A DNA stretch of 64,000 bases, from positions 29,403,798 through 29,467,797 of the forward strand of contig CM069442.1 of assembly GCA_035610835.1 (NCBI GenBank), in the 5' to 3' direction. Positions 44,534 through 56,060 of this stretch are shown piece by piece; position 1 is the first letter of the stretch; the number at the start of each line of letters is the position of its first letter. The notes beneath the pieces were generated by a model, which saw only the letters and a program-made list of their open reading frames with translations, had not been told where the DNA came from and made no database searches. This DNA comes from Ophiura sarsii. Taxonomy: Eukaryota > Echinodermata > Ophiuroidea > Amphilepidida > Ophiuridae. Position numbers and translations under genes: made by a program.

Positions 44534-46720
44534 AAAATATTAGCTACATTGGTACGTGACGTTTGTATACAACGTAATGTTGAAGTGAATACGCGCGCGG
44601 TAGTTAACCACCACATACTTTGCATTCCATGCGGTCGTATGCCACCTGGCCAAGAATTTTTGATGTGACTATTATAAATGTACTCATGGATTACACGCGC
44701 GGTCAAGTTCACACAGCCATGAGGGGAATTAATACTCAAGAAAGGTCAGTCAATGTCATAAACAAAGACAACTATTTCAAATCTCAAAGGGTTTAATGAC
44801 AAATGGGTTTCCTGTCTAGAAATGATTCAGTTGTAGCGTCTTCATTAAGGTTTGTCATCATTAGACGCCATTCCATGGTTCAATCAATTTATCAAAAAAG
44901 TATGAAGCACGCCCTCTGTATTTCGAAACAACATCGTATGACGATAGCTCGCAGAGATTATTCCTTTAGACAAAGCATACACTAAATACAAACATTTCCC
45001 TGATAGCTTGTTGTTAAGATTCATCAGACAGTGTCTCTGCGTAGCTGCAGCACGCTATAGAGTCCTTACATCTCCCTTTACGAGTCAGTGCGTGTTTGTA
45101 TAAGTGCGTCACACTTGGAAGGGAAATCAAGATGATATGGAATACTTTCAATACACCACAAAAGCCTTTTACTTATAACGCAGAAGATATGTAGGATTTA
45201 GTTGATGGGGTAACTCTTTATTTGGTCGCTCAATATTAATGGACAACTTACAAACTGTAACAATGGATATATTTAGAGAAAAGGTTGTCGTAATTGCCTG
45301 GAATAAATGAAAATAGCTATAAATCTCCATCTTATCCGAAAGGCCCACGCCATGATACCCTACAGTTATTCTCCAAAGGCCGCTTTGCGCCTTTACACCT
45401 CAAAGCCACGTTTACAACTCTACCAGATTCAAAGCCCGCTCCCACATGTACAACATAAGCCCTTGTTCCCACATACACGCAACAAAACTTTGCTTTCACC
45501 TTCACACCTCAAAACCCCACTCTAACCACGCTCACGCTTCTATCAAGCCCAAAGTCTGCGCCTCGCTTCTATGTCCCAATCCAGCATCCACACGCAATCC
45601 AAAGCCCCCGCTCCCACCTTCACACCGCCAAAGCCCCGCTCCTACCTCTACACCTACCACCACCATATCGTCAACCTTCAACAACAGTTCATGCATGTCT
45701 TTTCTACTGGGTGCTGGGTCTCCGTGGTGTCTGATCCTCAACTTCCTACACGACTTCCGCTCTAGTGTATGGCTGCTAACCGGTTGACAAGTGTACCAGG
45801 GTAGCATTTACGCGCGCACGAGGCCTTCACCAGGGCTGTCCCCAACTCAGTTCAGCTTTAAGGACACGCGGCGGCAGCATTCGGACGTAATTATACATTG
45901 TGCAAGTAACTTGTTGGACCCTTCATGCTTGGACTTAACCTGGCTGATCTCTCTGGACATTCCAAAAGGAAAGGATTAACACTTTGAGGCTTGGCGCGGG
46001 ATTTCAATGTAAACCACCATATTGCATTATTGATTTAGCATTACGGATGATATCGTGTTTCCTTGGACTTCTGCAATCTTTGATTTGTGGATACATACCT
46101 TAAGTTTAATACTATACTGAGTAAGTCCATTTATACCTTTATACCTTTATCTCTTTCATCTCTATTGGTCAGAGCATGTATGATTCCTTCACATTCAAAA
46201 CAGAAAATCACAAAACCTTACCATGTTATAACCGGGGATTATAAGCTAAAGGTAGCACATAAGTTGTGCAGGTTACAATAGTGCACAATTATATACGGTG
46301 TATATCTACGCGAAAATCTTCATTGAACCTGTTGTTAGTATGTTTCCGAACAGCAAAATATATACACCCCCAATACACTCTGCTCTCAGAAATATTCATA
46401 CCAGATTATTAATTTACGACGTATTACAATAACATTGTTAATAATTTTTAATTTGCGTAATTTACCCGCTTCGCGGATTAAACAAGACCTGTTTGCAGCG
46501 GCATCGTCTCCTCCTCAATAGATCTGTTTCGCATATATATATATATAAATTTTAAATCTAGATTAAAATAATGGTACCTTACCAGTTGCTGCAAGACAAA
46601 ATACAAGAAAATACAAGTTTGACATCTTTAGATATCTTTTTCAAATATAAGCAATAGGTAGGCACTTTTAAAATAGTTTTTCATTCAGCCAAAAAGATGA
46701 TACCTTCCCATGACATAAAT
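44534..46720. other. No gene called; C-rich degenerate repeats at 45380-45660
   Basis: 45380-45660 contains loose repeats of CAAAGCCC, GCTCCCAC and TTCACACCTC about 30 bp apart. Overlapping frames of 113 codons (+) and 91 codons (-) there follow composition, not a recognisable protein. A following 62-codon plus frame (45791-45979) is also unrecognised. (AT)n at 46533-46545. Confidence 0.4.
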
Positions 46721-46999
46721 TGCCCGCTTAGAAGCGCTATTAATTCGCTCTGGTAAACCTATTGTTATCAATACTACGAGAGGATTACCCAGTGCATATA
46801 TTTAAATTCGGGGCTAACTGCATGGGTAAGTTTCCATTATGTTGCAAATTACATCTACGCTCATGCCTTTAAACTACTCAATACAGCCGGTTCGTTGCAC
46901 ACGAGAATATTATAGCAACCAGCTTGGATGCCGAAGGCGAATATCTAAATTTGTTGACGGTTTTTAGGGCATCAATTTATAGCGCTGCTAAGCGGGCCT
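46721..46999. mobile_element. TIR element with GCCCGCTTAGAAGCGCTAT ends
   Basis: TGCCCGCTTAGAAGCGCTAT plus TAATT at the left matches AATTTATAGCGCTGCTAAGC plus GGGC at the right. About 280 bp; non-coding centre. Confidence 0.75.
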
Positions 47000-47036
47000 T
47001 GTAACCTAATGTTTGAATAGTTGATTATAACAATAC

Positions 47037-47408
47037 TTAAAAGGTGTATGTTCCGATCACTTTTTTGGGGCTATGATTTTTTTTCACATCAAGATATTTT
47101 TATATCAGAAGAATCCCCATACTTTTCTCATTATGTCTGTAAAATCTTAGGGGCCAGAAATGTTCCATTTAAAAATTATAGGCTAAAATGTGGTGAACTA
47201 CTGCCAAAAGGTGGTCATTAACCACCAAACTTCCATGGTAAGACTCAATGGGCAATGTTTGGTGACTGTGTGCTTCTAAAAATATATAGAACCATTGGAG
47301 TTATGCAACTCAAAATTTGGAATGTGACAATTTTAAGGATGACCTTTCATGTCAAATAGAAAACATCAAGTTGAAAATCGGGCCAGCAATCGGAACATCT
47401 ACCTTTAA
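47037..47408 (+). mobile_element. Family B TTAA-type MITE, copy 6
   Basis: TTAA with one extra A, AGGTGTATGTTCCGATC; right end AATCGGAACATCTACCT and TTAA at 47405-47408. It lies only ~37 bp from the preceding TIR element. Confidence 0.9.
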
Positions 47409-48360
47409 CAAGTTGATTGAGCATTAAACTAAATATTTTTCATTCTCAAAATATTACAGGTGGACGATAATCTGGTGTTTTATTACTTGGCTTCATAAAA
47501 GTTTTGTTCAAGATCCTATAGATTTTGGAGGAAAAATACATAGGTACTTAATAGTTATGATTAATTGTGCATCGAGAAGTGACGAAATAAAATTGGCACT
47601 TAATGATTATAAATGTATCGTCTGGATAACCATGAAGCTATATAGAGAAACTCACTCATGGCAATCATGCTTGATTACTTCATTTCACGTGTATGAATGA
47701 ATCACACTAAACAATCAGCATTAGTGGTCAACTGTGCGAACCCGATGATCATGTTCGTGTACCAGTTTAGTTACTTAATATTTTTGAATTTTACATCAAA
47801 ATGGGGGGGGGGGGGGGGGAGGGACGGGGTATTTGCCACATTTTCAGGTTTTTGATACGGCTTTAGATTATCATCAAATCGTAGCATTTGTTCAGAAACG
47901 TTTTACCACCATACAAGCAAAAAACTAGTCCTTGTATAAGTCTTTATTTATCAATACGGAATAAAGCTGCATGGTCCCTATAAAGAGCATGATGGAAGTC
48001 TTTACTCTAAATAATCCTTTGTGCTAGGCCTTGCATGAAGGTACTAGAATCACTTTGTGTGCTAGATCTATAATTATTTCACAACTCGCACAAACAGTAT
48101 GACTAAACCTGCGATATAGGTGATAATTTTCTGTACACACGCACCTGTACCACGACACGATTCACAAAACCCCTAATTAATTGAGAAATCCCGATACTTT
48201 ACCAACACGACCATCCATCAAGTCGGTCTGACGCATAAATTCCGGTTAGTTCTATCGCGCAGTCATTGACCGCCACCGTCAAGGAGAAAAAGAAATTGGA
48301 GGGAAAACCCGATGAGATTATATTCTTGTTGCTGATTTACCACACCAAATACTATCAATT
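47409..48360. other. No gene; G tract at 47803-47819
   Basis: Unique AT-rich DNA with a 17-nt G run. Nothing else. Confidence 0.4.
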
Positions 48361-48609
48361 GATACTTTCCACACGGCTATTAGTGTTAACATATACCAAA
48401 CAGAACACGTAATTCCCAACTTTCAACGTCTTATCTCAAGAATTTACTGAACTAATACTACACATGTTTGTACTTATTTTAATGCATTTCTCATGGTGAT
48501 TCCAAATATGGTGATGAAATTCAATAATTTTGACATTTTTAATTAATTACTAATTTTTTGACATTTTGGAACTGTCGTCTGCAGACGCCTGCCGCATGAA
48601 AAGCGTTAA
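48361..48609 (-). mobile_element. Family A MITE, copy 10
   Basis: TACTTTCCACACGGC at the left, GCCGCATGAAAAGCG plus TTAA at the right. A small duplication of TTTTTAATTAATTACTAATT lies in the centre. Confidence 0.88.
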
Positions 48610-50191
48610 AATGCAGGTGTATACAATTAAACTATCGGATAACAAATGGTAATGAGTGATTAGATCAACAACAATGTATTATTCTACAACCGTATCATGT
48701 GTTAGCAATACGCTTGCTGATGATAAGTGCTTCACTTATCGAAGGAACTTAGCCGTTACTCATAGAGGGTGAGTAACTATCTTACCCAGCATGCATAGGT
48801 ACAAGTGTTTTTATAAAACGCACTAGATTATGCAGATTGCAATGAAGCAGTACATTTATTTTTAACGAAGTGCTTTGGCTCGGCTGATTCATCTGGATAG
48901 TTCTTATAGCGATTTAATGTAAATAAAACGATTGTGAGTGCTTATTACTTGCGAATTGCATCAATTTGTAGTCCGGAACACAACAAATTACAAGGTACCA
49001 TTATTCATATTTGGACGATGGTTCATAATTTGGAATTAGTTCTTACCTAATCATCCGCAATTCTTTTATCATGCAAACAAAAACAGAATCTCCCTTATGT
49101 CTTGACTTCTTCAATTTGATGAAATGTTGGGATTTCCTTCAGGTGACTGTCTGATACCGTTTCAAAGAAAATAATTGTCGAAGGTGACGGACTGCACGCC
49201 ATCAATGTTAGTAGTCTTATGAACCTGTCCTATATAAATTACAAACAGCTAATTTGATATCATCGCATGTCATGTGTAGCAAGAGGATTGGCTCAAAGAA
49301 TATTACTTCAGCAGTTGCAGGTAGCTGCATAGTGGTTTTCTGTCTCCCGTGTCTACTGGTTTCCATTGGCATCTTATTGCAAAGACGGACTTATAACTTT
49401 GCTGATGGAGGGTCTTTTTAAAGGTGACGGTCCACTCTGGCTAGTTCACCTAGGGTGAACTGGCTTGGCTAGTTCACCAGGGTGAACTGGCTTACATCTG
49501 TTCATTTGGTGACGTATGAAAAATAGTTAAAATGGAGAAATCTCAACCTTGAGATATTCCCAAAGGATATGGCTAGTAACAGTGGACCTAACGGTTTAAG
49601 AAGAAAAATTGATACTGCATGCTGGACTAGCACTTGCACAGGCAATCTTTTATGGGGTAGAGGCTTGTTCTTCATCAGTATAAAGGGACATGCAGTGATG
49701 TCTTGGAGGCTGTGCCCTTAATTTTGATACACTCTGGGATTTGTACAGACAATCGTGGTAAAAGATCCGTAAATAAAAATGTGATATAAATGGTGGTCCG
49801 ATATGTCAGATCAGACGCAACGACGCTTTTATTTCCACAAACAAACTAAAACTTGACGTTAAAAAAATATTAAAATGATAAATTCCAGACTATGATGACT
49901 GATGAAAGTTGAAATGAAATTATTGGGCATTTAAGTATGTCTGCATGTGTGTATTTCACAACGAATTGGAACTATGTCATACGGAGGCTGGGATATATAT
50001 GCTGATTGACATTGACTATAACCTATATATAATTGACACACTCACATCGATTTATGAAATCAAGTTTGTTTGTGTGTAATCCATCGCGACGTATAAGAAG
50101 CTGATATTTGTCAGAATATTAATATGCTTGATCATGATGATGTTTCCTATTAGTCTGACTTTAACATCGATGTGATTATTGGAATCAGTTC
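48610..50191. other. No gene; tandem hairpin at 49436-49495
   Basis: GGCTAGTTCACCTAGGGTGA, ACTGGCTT is followed directly by GGCTAGTTCACCAGGGTGAA, CTGGCTT: two tandem copies of a self-complementary AGTTCACC/GGTGAACT unit. Otherwise AT-rich and featureless. Confidence 0.5.
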
Positions 50192-50430
50192 TTAACACTT
50201 TCCACGTCTGCAAAACGACAGTCCCAAAATTACACAAAATGTTACAAAAATTCTCAAATATATTGAATTTTTACCACCATACTTGGAATCACCATGAGAA
50301 ATGCATTTAAATAAGTACAAACCTGCCTAGTATTGGTTCAGTATTCTTGCGATGGACTTTGAAAGTTGGGAAAGGTTTCTGAAGAAGAAAAAAACGTTTT
50401 TGTATAATACTAGTAGAAAAAAGCCGCGTA
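50192..50430 (+). mobile_element. Family A MITE, copy 11
   Basis: TTAA then CACTTTCCACGTCTGC. The right end stops at AAAGCCGCGT, after which the sequence diverges. Confidence 0.86.
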
Positions 50431-50475
50431 TTTTCAGCATGTTCAGGACCCGGTGTTCTCTCTTCATATTCAGAG

Positions 50476-50960
50476 GGGTAACACATGATCGTTCCAGGAT
50501 CTTAAAATACCCCCCTATTTACGGCGTTTCGCGGACAATTTTACTAATTTGACCCCCTTTTTCGCACAAAAACGCGGACATTTTGTCTGAAAATAACCCC
50601 CCTTTTTTCACTATTTCAAGGACACTTTCTAAATGTCCCCCCTTTTTGCGCAAAAACGCGAACACATCTGGTTCAAAATACCCCCTTTTTCCTATTCCCA
50701 GGACAATTTGATATGAAACAAATCTTATTCTATTTGTTTTCTTCCTCGCGGACATAGCCTCTCAAAACAAACACCCCTAATTTGTTGAAATCGCGGACAT
50801 AGCTTCCAAAACGACCCCTTATTTTTGGAAATCGCGGACATAGTTTCAAAAAACACCCCTTATTTTGGGAAATCGCGGACATAAATGTCCGTGGAATGTC
50901 CGCGGACATGATACAGAAAACCCCCCTTTTCCGTGATTTTTGGAACGATCATGCGTACCC
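50476..50960. mobile_element. TIR element enclosing a degenerate tandem repeat
   Basis: GGGTAACACATGATCGTTCC at the left is inverted at the right (GGAACGATCATGCGTACCC). Between them a ~45-60-bp motif recurs: CCCCTT, ATTTTTGGAAATCGCGGACA, TAGCTTC, at least seven times. The 78-codon minus frame is repeat. Confidence 0.8.
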
Positions 50961-51746
50961 AAAGTCAATGTTGACTGAAACCACCGGGGTTCAGGATTGT
51001 TTGTATAGCTCATAGATCTAATAACGTTCTGCTTTTGTATTGAGACCCCGCAATAAGGCGAAGTCTGTTCAGCATGTTAAGTCTCGGTTAAATTGAATCG
51101 AGCGGATATCACAGCCTCGCTCTCACACCCACCCATATACACTGACTGATGGAAGGGTAACAACATTTTCAAGAGAGGGAAGAGAAACATAATTGTCATT
51201 TCGCGATTATTACACTTAAGCATCCTTTAGCCCATAATATATATAGGATACGAGTAGCACCCGGCCTCCCCAAATACATTTATCGTGTTGATTTCATAAG
51301 GAATTGTGCTAAGTCTGTCACGGTTTCCATGTCTATAGATTTTTTGACCCCAAGTGCAGGCCTGACTGAAAAACAAAAGGAAGTGCAGTCTTTCAAATAT
51401 CTGTAAAATGTGAAAGCCACCTGGAATGGGAAATGGGAGCGGATATTATACCATTAGAAAGTAGTTTAAACAATGTCAGGGTTGATATTTGGGTCCTGCT
51501 TGTTTTTCCATACGATTTTCTTTCCATATAGCAAATAGTTAAAACAGTTATAGGGTTTAGGATGCTTGTGTAAAGGTACAGATAATTTCTCTGCTAGAAG
51601 ACAATTTGATCATTGTTTTCAATTGTTTGTTATCTCTCCCAAATAATCTCAACACGATGAGCTTAGACATCAAGAATCCACTATTTGACAGTGTCTTTGG
51701 TCATCTTCCTTCTGTGTTATTCTCATTTTTTTCATTTTTTAAAGTG
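50961..51746. other. No gene seen
   Basis: AT-rich unique sequence. No supported feature. Confidence 0.4.
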
Positions 51747-52047
51747 TACTTTAGGTCCCCGGCAAATACTGGTATACACGTATCACACGATACTGGCTCA
51801 TCGCACGATACTGGTATAAAATTATTGTTCCAGTATTGTATAGGCCTACTCCAGTATCGAGCGACAACGGAACACTTTTATGTTCCAGTATCGCGATCGG
51901 GCGATACTGGTATACACAGTGATTTGTCCCAGTATCGGGTGATACTGGTACATAATTATGTTCCAGTATCGCCCGATACTGGAACATTTTAGTTGCGCCA
52001 GTATATCGGACGATACTAGTACAGTCAAGTCTGGGACCTAAAATATA
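51747..52047. mobile_element. Palindrome-array element E, copy 1
   Basis: Ends TACTTTAGGTCCC and GGGACCTAAAATA are inverted. The interior is a run of palindromes of the form CCAGTATCG-N-CGATACTGG (near 51850, 51886, 51928, 51961, 52001). Frames of 128 (+) and 78 (-) codons through it (Q/Y/R/T-rich) are by-products of the repeats. Confidence 0.88.
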
Positions 52048-52967
52048 CCTATTTGCGGATATTGCTGATAGTTGTTGTTTCCATCGTTACTAAAACATTC
52101 GTACCAACCTAATCAAGATTTGGAACATTGCCTTCGTAGTTAAAGTAACGTCATCACCTAAAATTCATTTAAAAGCACAATCCGTCATTTGGCATAGGAC
52201 TAATCATGATAACGTCTTCACTTTTCTTACAGAAACTGTGATTTTGTGCTTTTTGTAACGTTTAGTTACTCATAGCAAGAACAAAAGGTCCCATCGTTGA
52301 GTCGTTATGCAAATAAGGATAACTTTGTTAATCAAAATCTTGTCGGACTTTTATTTTATTTCGCAATACCGGCAACTTCAAAAATTGTTTCTAGACTATT
52401 TTAGCAGGCAGATCAATCGGATTATCCGACCAAAATGATCAAATATACACAATACTAGCCCGTAGTGTAGTTAACCCTCAGGATTTGTCTGATTTTTAAT
52501 AATTTGTAAGAAATTTCAAAATATATTTATACATATTCTAAATAAGGTGTGTTTTTTAAGCATGATTGTGACAGAGATATGCAATTTATTGGTGTATTTG
52601 TAAATTGTTAACATATCCATACAAATGTTCTTTCGAAACCACCGAATTCACCTCTAAGTTTTTGTTTTCTGTGGTTGTTGTCCCCAGAGTTCCCCACTTA
52701 AATACGCTCCATATGTCAACAAATGATACCATTGATAGGAGATCTCTACGCGTGCCAGCCAAGTCACGCGTAGTTTCCGTCTTCAATTTACCCCTCAAAC
52801 AGGGTAACATTGGGGACCAATCAGAAATAACAAAGGCTGAATACTTTTGAGCATAAACAGGTGACTTCCGTACGAACAATAATGCAGCACGCACCTGTAA
52901 CGGGTCACAATGGTGACTTGCTTATGGTGACACAATGATTGGTGATTTAATATGAATAATACCATGA
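52048..52967. other. No gene called; unrecognised 102-codon minus frame
   Basis: The minus frame 52586-52894 ends at a TAA overlapping an AATAAA-like motif. It lacks recognisable domains, and the opposite strand is also open, so I do not call it a gene. Confidence 0.35.
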
Positions 52968-53261
52968 ATACTGATCAGTGGCGTAGCTCAGGGGGGGGGG
53001 GGGGGGGCAGGGGGGGGGGGGAAATGCCCCCCCTGACGGAAAAAAAACCATTTGTGCCCCCGCCCCCCGCCCCCTCTAAAAAAAAATTAAAAGGGGGGGG
53101 GGGGGGAAGGAAAGAAAATAGGGAAAAAAATGATAAAAGACCGAGATGGCGTGCTGGGGCATTGGTTATGTGTGGGTATATTCAGCTCAAATAGTCAAAT
53201 ATAAGGCAAAAGTGTGTACTGTGCGATTTTTTTTTTGACCGTGCGAATTTTTTTGACCTCC

Positions 53262-53303
<42 letters not shown>

Positions 53304-53425
53304 ACCACCACTTACGTGAAATTCACGAGTTGGTGACTGCAAAAAAAATTGGGGCAACCTTTTACGAAAAATTCAGAAATCTTGCCCCCCCTGAAAAAAA
53401 TCCTAGCTACGCCACTGATACTGAT
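52968..53425. mobile_element. hAT-type MITE with perfect 8-bp target duplication
   Basis: Body 52976-53417: CAGTGGCGTAGCTCAGGGGG to CCTAGCTACGCCACTG. ATACTGAT lies on both sides (52968-52975, 53418-53425). It contains G tracts at 52991-53030 and 53093-53107 and a 40-nt C tract at 53264-53303. Non-coding; the intact duplication suggests a fairly young insertion. Confidence 0.93.
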
Positions 53426-53457
53426 AATACTAATACCCTCTGATTAAAATTGATGAC

Positions 53458-53870
53458 ATAGAGCGTGTTTCTGCTGGGGCACTGCAAAAAGTAAACGCTA
53501 ATAAACGCTAAGTTTCAATCGGTCAGTTTTTAATCCCCTTGTTTCTACTCGCGAAAAGTTACCGCTAAGTGTATCGATCCTAGTCGATGGGCCACGACAT
53601 TTGACCTTTTGTAATACAACCGCAACTGAAAAGATCGCTTCACAATGTGTATAACCCAGCGTGACACGGTTCACGGCGCAAACCGCTAAGATTAATCGCT
53701 TAAAGTTCTGTTTCTATTGGGTTTATTGCCGATTATTGCCGGTTCCAAACCTGGTTTGTGAAGGTTTTTTGAATTACCAAAAATACCGATTATTGCCGGG
53801 TTCTGCCTGTTTCTTCTGTGCAAACTTAGCATTTATTAGCGGTTTCTTCGCCAGCAGGAACACGCTCATA
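53458..53870. mobile_element. TIR element with GAGCGTGTTTCTGCTGG ends
   Basis: GAGCGTGTTTCTGCTGG and CGCTAATAAACGCTAAGTTT at the left are inverted at the right (AAACTTAGCATTTATTAGCG, CCAGCAGGAACACGCTC). ATA flanks both sides. Body 53461-53867. Confidence 0.82.
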
Positions 53871-53871
53871 T

Positions 53872-54350
53872 AGCGTGTTTCTATTGAGGCACTGGAAAGT
53901 TAACGCTAAGTTAACTCAGTGACAGTTGTTAAAGGGACACAATGTCATGTTGAATTGTTTTTAATTAATTTACTTCAGAATTCAAGATGAAAATTAAAAA
54001 TTGCCATTATTGTTGTTTCTACTAAAAAAAACACCCAGCAAAACTTGATTAAAACAATGTTTTAAATATGTTGGAATACCACCCTTAACCATGAAAATTA
54101 TCCTTTTTTAGAAAACCGTTCCTCCGATCAATCTCAAATGTCAGATTATTGTGGAGCTCAGCAAGCTCTATTAAAATATCAAATAAAAAATAGACATAGG
54201 TATACAACCTTAACGGGTGGCTGTTTCTACTGGGCAAGTTAGCGTTAATTACCGTTGGTTAACACACCTGTGAAGGTTTTTGCCGTTAGAAAACTTAACG
54301 GTAATTAGCGGTTTTGGCTGTTTCTACTGGTAACTTAACGCTAACTTGTC
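53872..54350. mobile_element. Degraded relative of the 53461 element, adjacent
   Basis: AGCGTGTTTCTATTGAGGCA and GTTAACGCTAAGTTAAC at the left. GGCTGTTTCTACTGG, AACTTAACGGTAATTAGCGG and GTTTCTACTGGTAACTTAAC appear at ~54220-54350. The same vocabulary as the neighbour, but ends are not cleanly resolved. Confidence 0.55.
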
Positions 54351-54785
54351 CATTCTGTTGCATCTTATGAAAGTAGACATTGAACATGTCAATCAAACCA
54401 ACAACAAGAGAGAGAGAGAATAAAAAAGAATGACAAATTGATAAAAGGTTAGTTATGTTGCACTGTGTGTTTTCATATGACGTTTGAACTAATAGTGGAT
54501 AGGGCTTGCCGGATAAATGAAATATAGTGCAGCATTATTGTTTACACTTCATTGTTTATGCAATAAAAGCGACATATTTCCATGCATTTAAAAAAGTATG
54601 TCAATTAAATATAGGTTATATATTTGTGGTATTAAGCAATACATTATACGTATTACTGCGAAAGTCTACTGATAGAGGTTTGTAACAACAACAGTCTCAC
54701 ATCCTTATATATTTTCCTCCAATCACTAGATATTCAAAATATATATCAGTAACGGTTGTCTCTGGCGATCTAAGTTTCTAGTTCA
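54351..54785. other. No gene seen
   Basis: AT-rich, with a short GAGAGAGAGA run at ~54409. Confidence 0.4.
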
Positions 54786-55055
54786 TACTCACTTAATGTA
54801 AAACGAGTGGAAAGAGTGGAAATTCACTCGAAAAGGAGTGAAGGGAGTGAAACGCAGGGCAACCCGTTTAAGAGTGGAAAATGTCCTCTTTAAAATGAAT
54901 GTGAAAGTTAATTTTTCACTCTCAATAAGAGTGGAACATTGTCATATAAAATCCCCTTTCACTCCTTGAAAGAGCGTTTTTCCACTCAAAAACGTGTTGT
55001 CCTGCGTTTAACTCCTTGAAAGAGTGGAAAACCACTCTTTTACATTTAGAGAGTA
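54786..55055 (+). mobile_element. Foldback family C, copy 2 (complete)
   Basis: TACTCACTTAATGTAAAACG at the left is the inverse of CTTTTACATTTAGAGAGTA at the right, with ~80-bp imperfect arms (GAGTGGAAA..TTCACTC, AACGCAGGGCAACCCG). Several nested hairpins. Copy 1 at 806 lacks the left arm. Confidence 0.87.
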
Positions 55056-55286
55056 TTATCTGTGTCTCGAGGCAATGACGGCAGTGTGTCTCTTCTGGCT
55101 TACCTGAAGCTGTTGGATGTTGTTAACGGTCGAGTATTGATCCTAATGGTTCCGCAGAGGGACATCTTAGATTTCAAGGAAGCGAAATATACTCATGAAT
55201 TTCAATTTCAAGATAACTATGCTGGATATTCGCACTTAAGATTACATGGCAACCAATGGAGCCTCAATATGATAACGCAATTGTAA
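55050..55286 (+). CDS. Candidate exon of an unrecognised gene
   Basis: A 78-codon open stretch reading RVLSVSRGNDGSVSLLAYLK, then VPQRDILDFKEAKYTHEFQF and a C-terminal HGNQWSLNMITQL, ending TAA. No ATG occurs before the last few codons and the frame is closed upstream by TAG at 55047-55049. However CTCTTTTACATTTAG immediately before 55050 is a good pyrimidine-rich splice acceptor and leaves the frame in phase 0. That acceptor belongs to the end of foldback C copy 2, so the exon edge would be repeat-derived. Codon content and residue mix look protein-like. No family recognised, no poly(A) signal nearby, no partner exon found; it may be a gene relic or chance. Confidence 0.3.
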   Translation, partial: RVLSVSRGNDGSVSLLAYLKLLDVVNGRVLILMVPQRDILDFKEAKYTHEFQFQDNYAGYSHLRLHGNQWSLNMITQL

Positions 55287-56060
55287 CGGTTGAATGGTTT
55301 ATGGAGAAGTCCTGTTCTTTTTCTCCTTTCTAAGATAGTCATATACGGTACTCATATGAAATGGATTGTTTCTAATAGTGGCTATTCTGTTCTATCTTTT
55401 GCTACCAAAAGGTGTTGATAGTTTTCCAGTTCGTCTCCTTTAATTACTTCTCGAAAACGTGAAAAAGAAAGCAAATTACAATGGCTATTTGTTCTTTTGA
55501 AAATCAAATTCTATAGCCTCAAACCCATGTCATATCCGCTATAATCATGATATGGTAGCACTTTTGGAGCGAGAATTAGTCAACTCACTCGCGGAATTCT
55601 CATGAGGGTTATACCCCCATAGGGAATGTGTCTTTTACCCCTTCAACTATGGAATACGAAAAACCCTAATTTCCCTTCTTGTTAACACGTCAGTTCATTA
55701 ATATGACCATGAAAAAGTACAATGCTTCATATCTTGTACTTCATGTACTTCAAACATATGCTGTTTCTCAGATGTGAAACTCTTTGAACATGTTGATCCG
55801 GTGCTTGAGAGGTTAAGAAGTGTTCAGATATATGCTGTTCCACTCCGATGGTCATTGTTAGCGTATTGATACTAAGTCGGCCATTTTGTTTTGGGAAATA
55901 ATGTTACATTTTCAGCATGTGTCACAAGATCGTGTTTAGGACCCTCGTGCACCACGTAAAAAAGTAAGTAGTTCATTGGTTTGATAACTCCGTTGTGCTC
56001 TTGTTTTCTGGGTTTTTTAATGTCTTAAAAGTCATTGTCTCTTGTGCTCTTGTCTTTACC
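55287..56060. other. No gene seen
   Basis: AT-rich; GGGTTATACCCCCATAGGG near 55607 is a short palindrome-like site. Nothing else. Confidence 0.4.

Noticed and set aside
51606..51992. 128-codon plus-strand frame as a gene
   Set aside because: Its C-terminal half translates the CCAGTATCG palindrome array of element E.
52586..52894. 102-codon minus-strand frame with CCAAT and TATTTAAG-like motifs upstream
   Set aside because: The opposite strand is equally open and the motifs are weakly spaced; no supported promoter or product.
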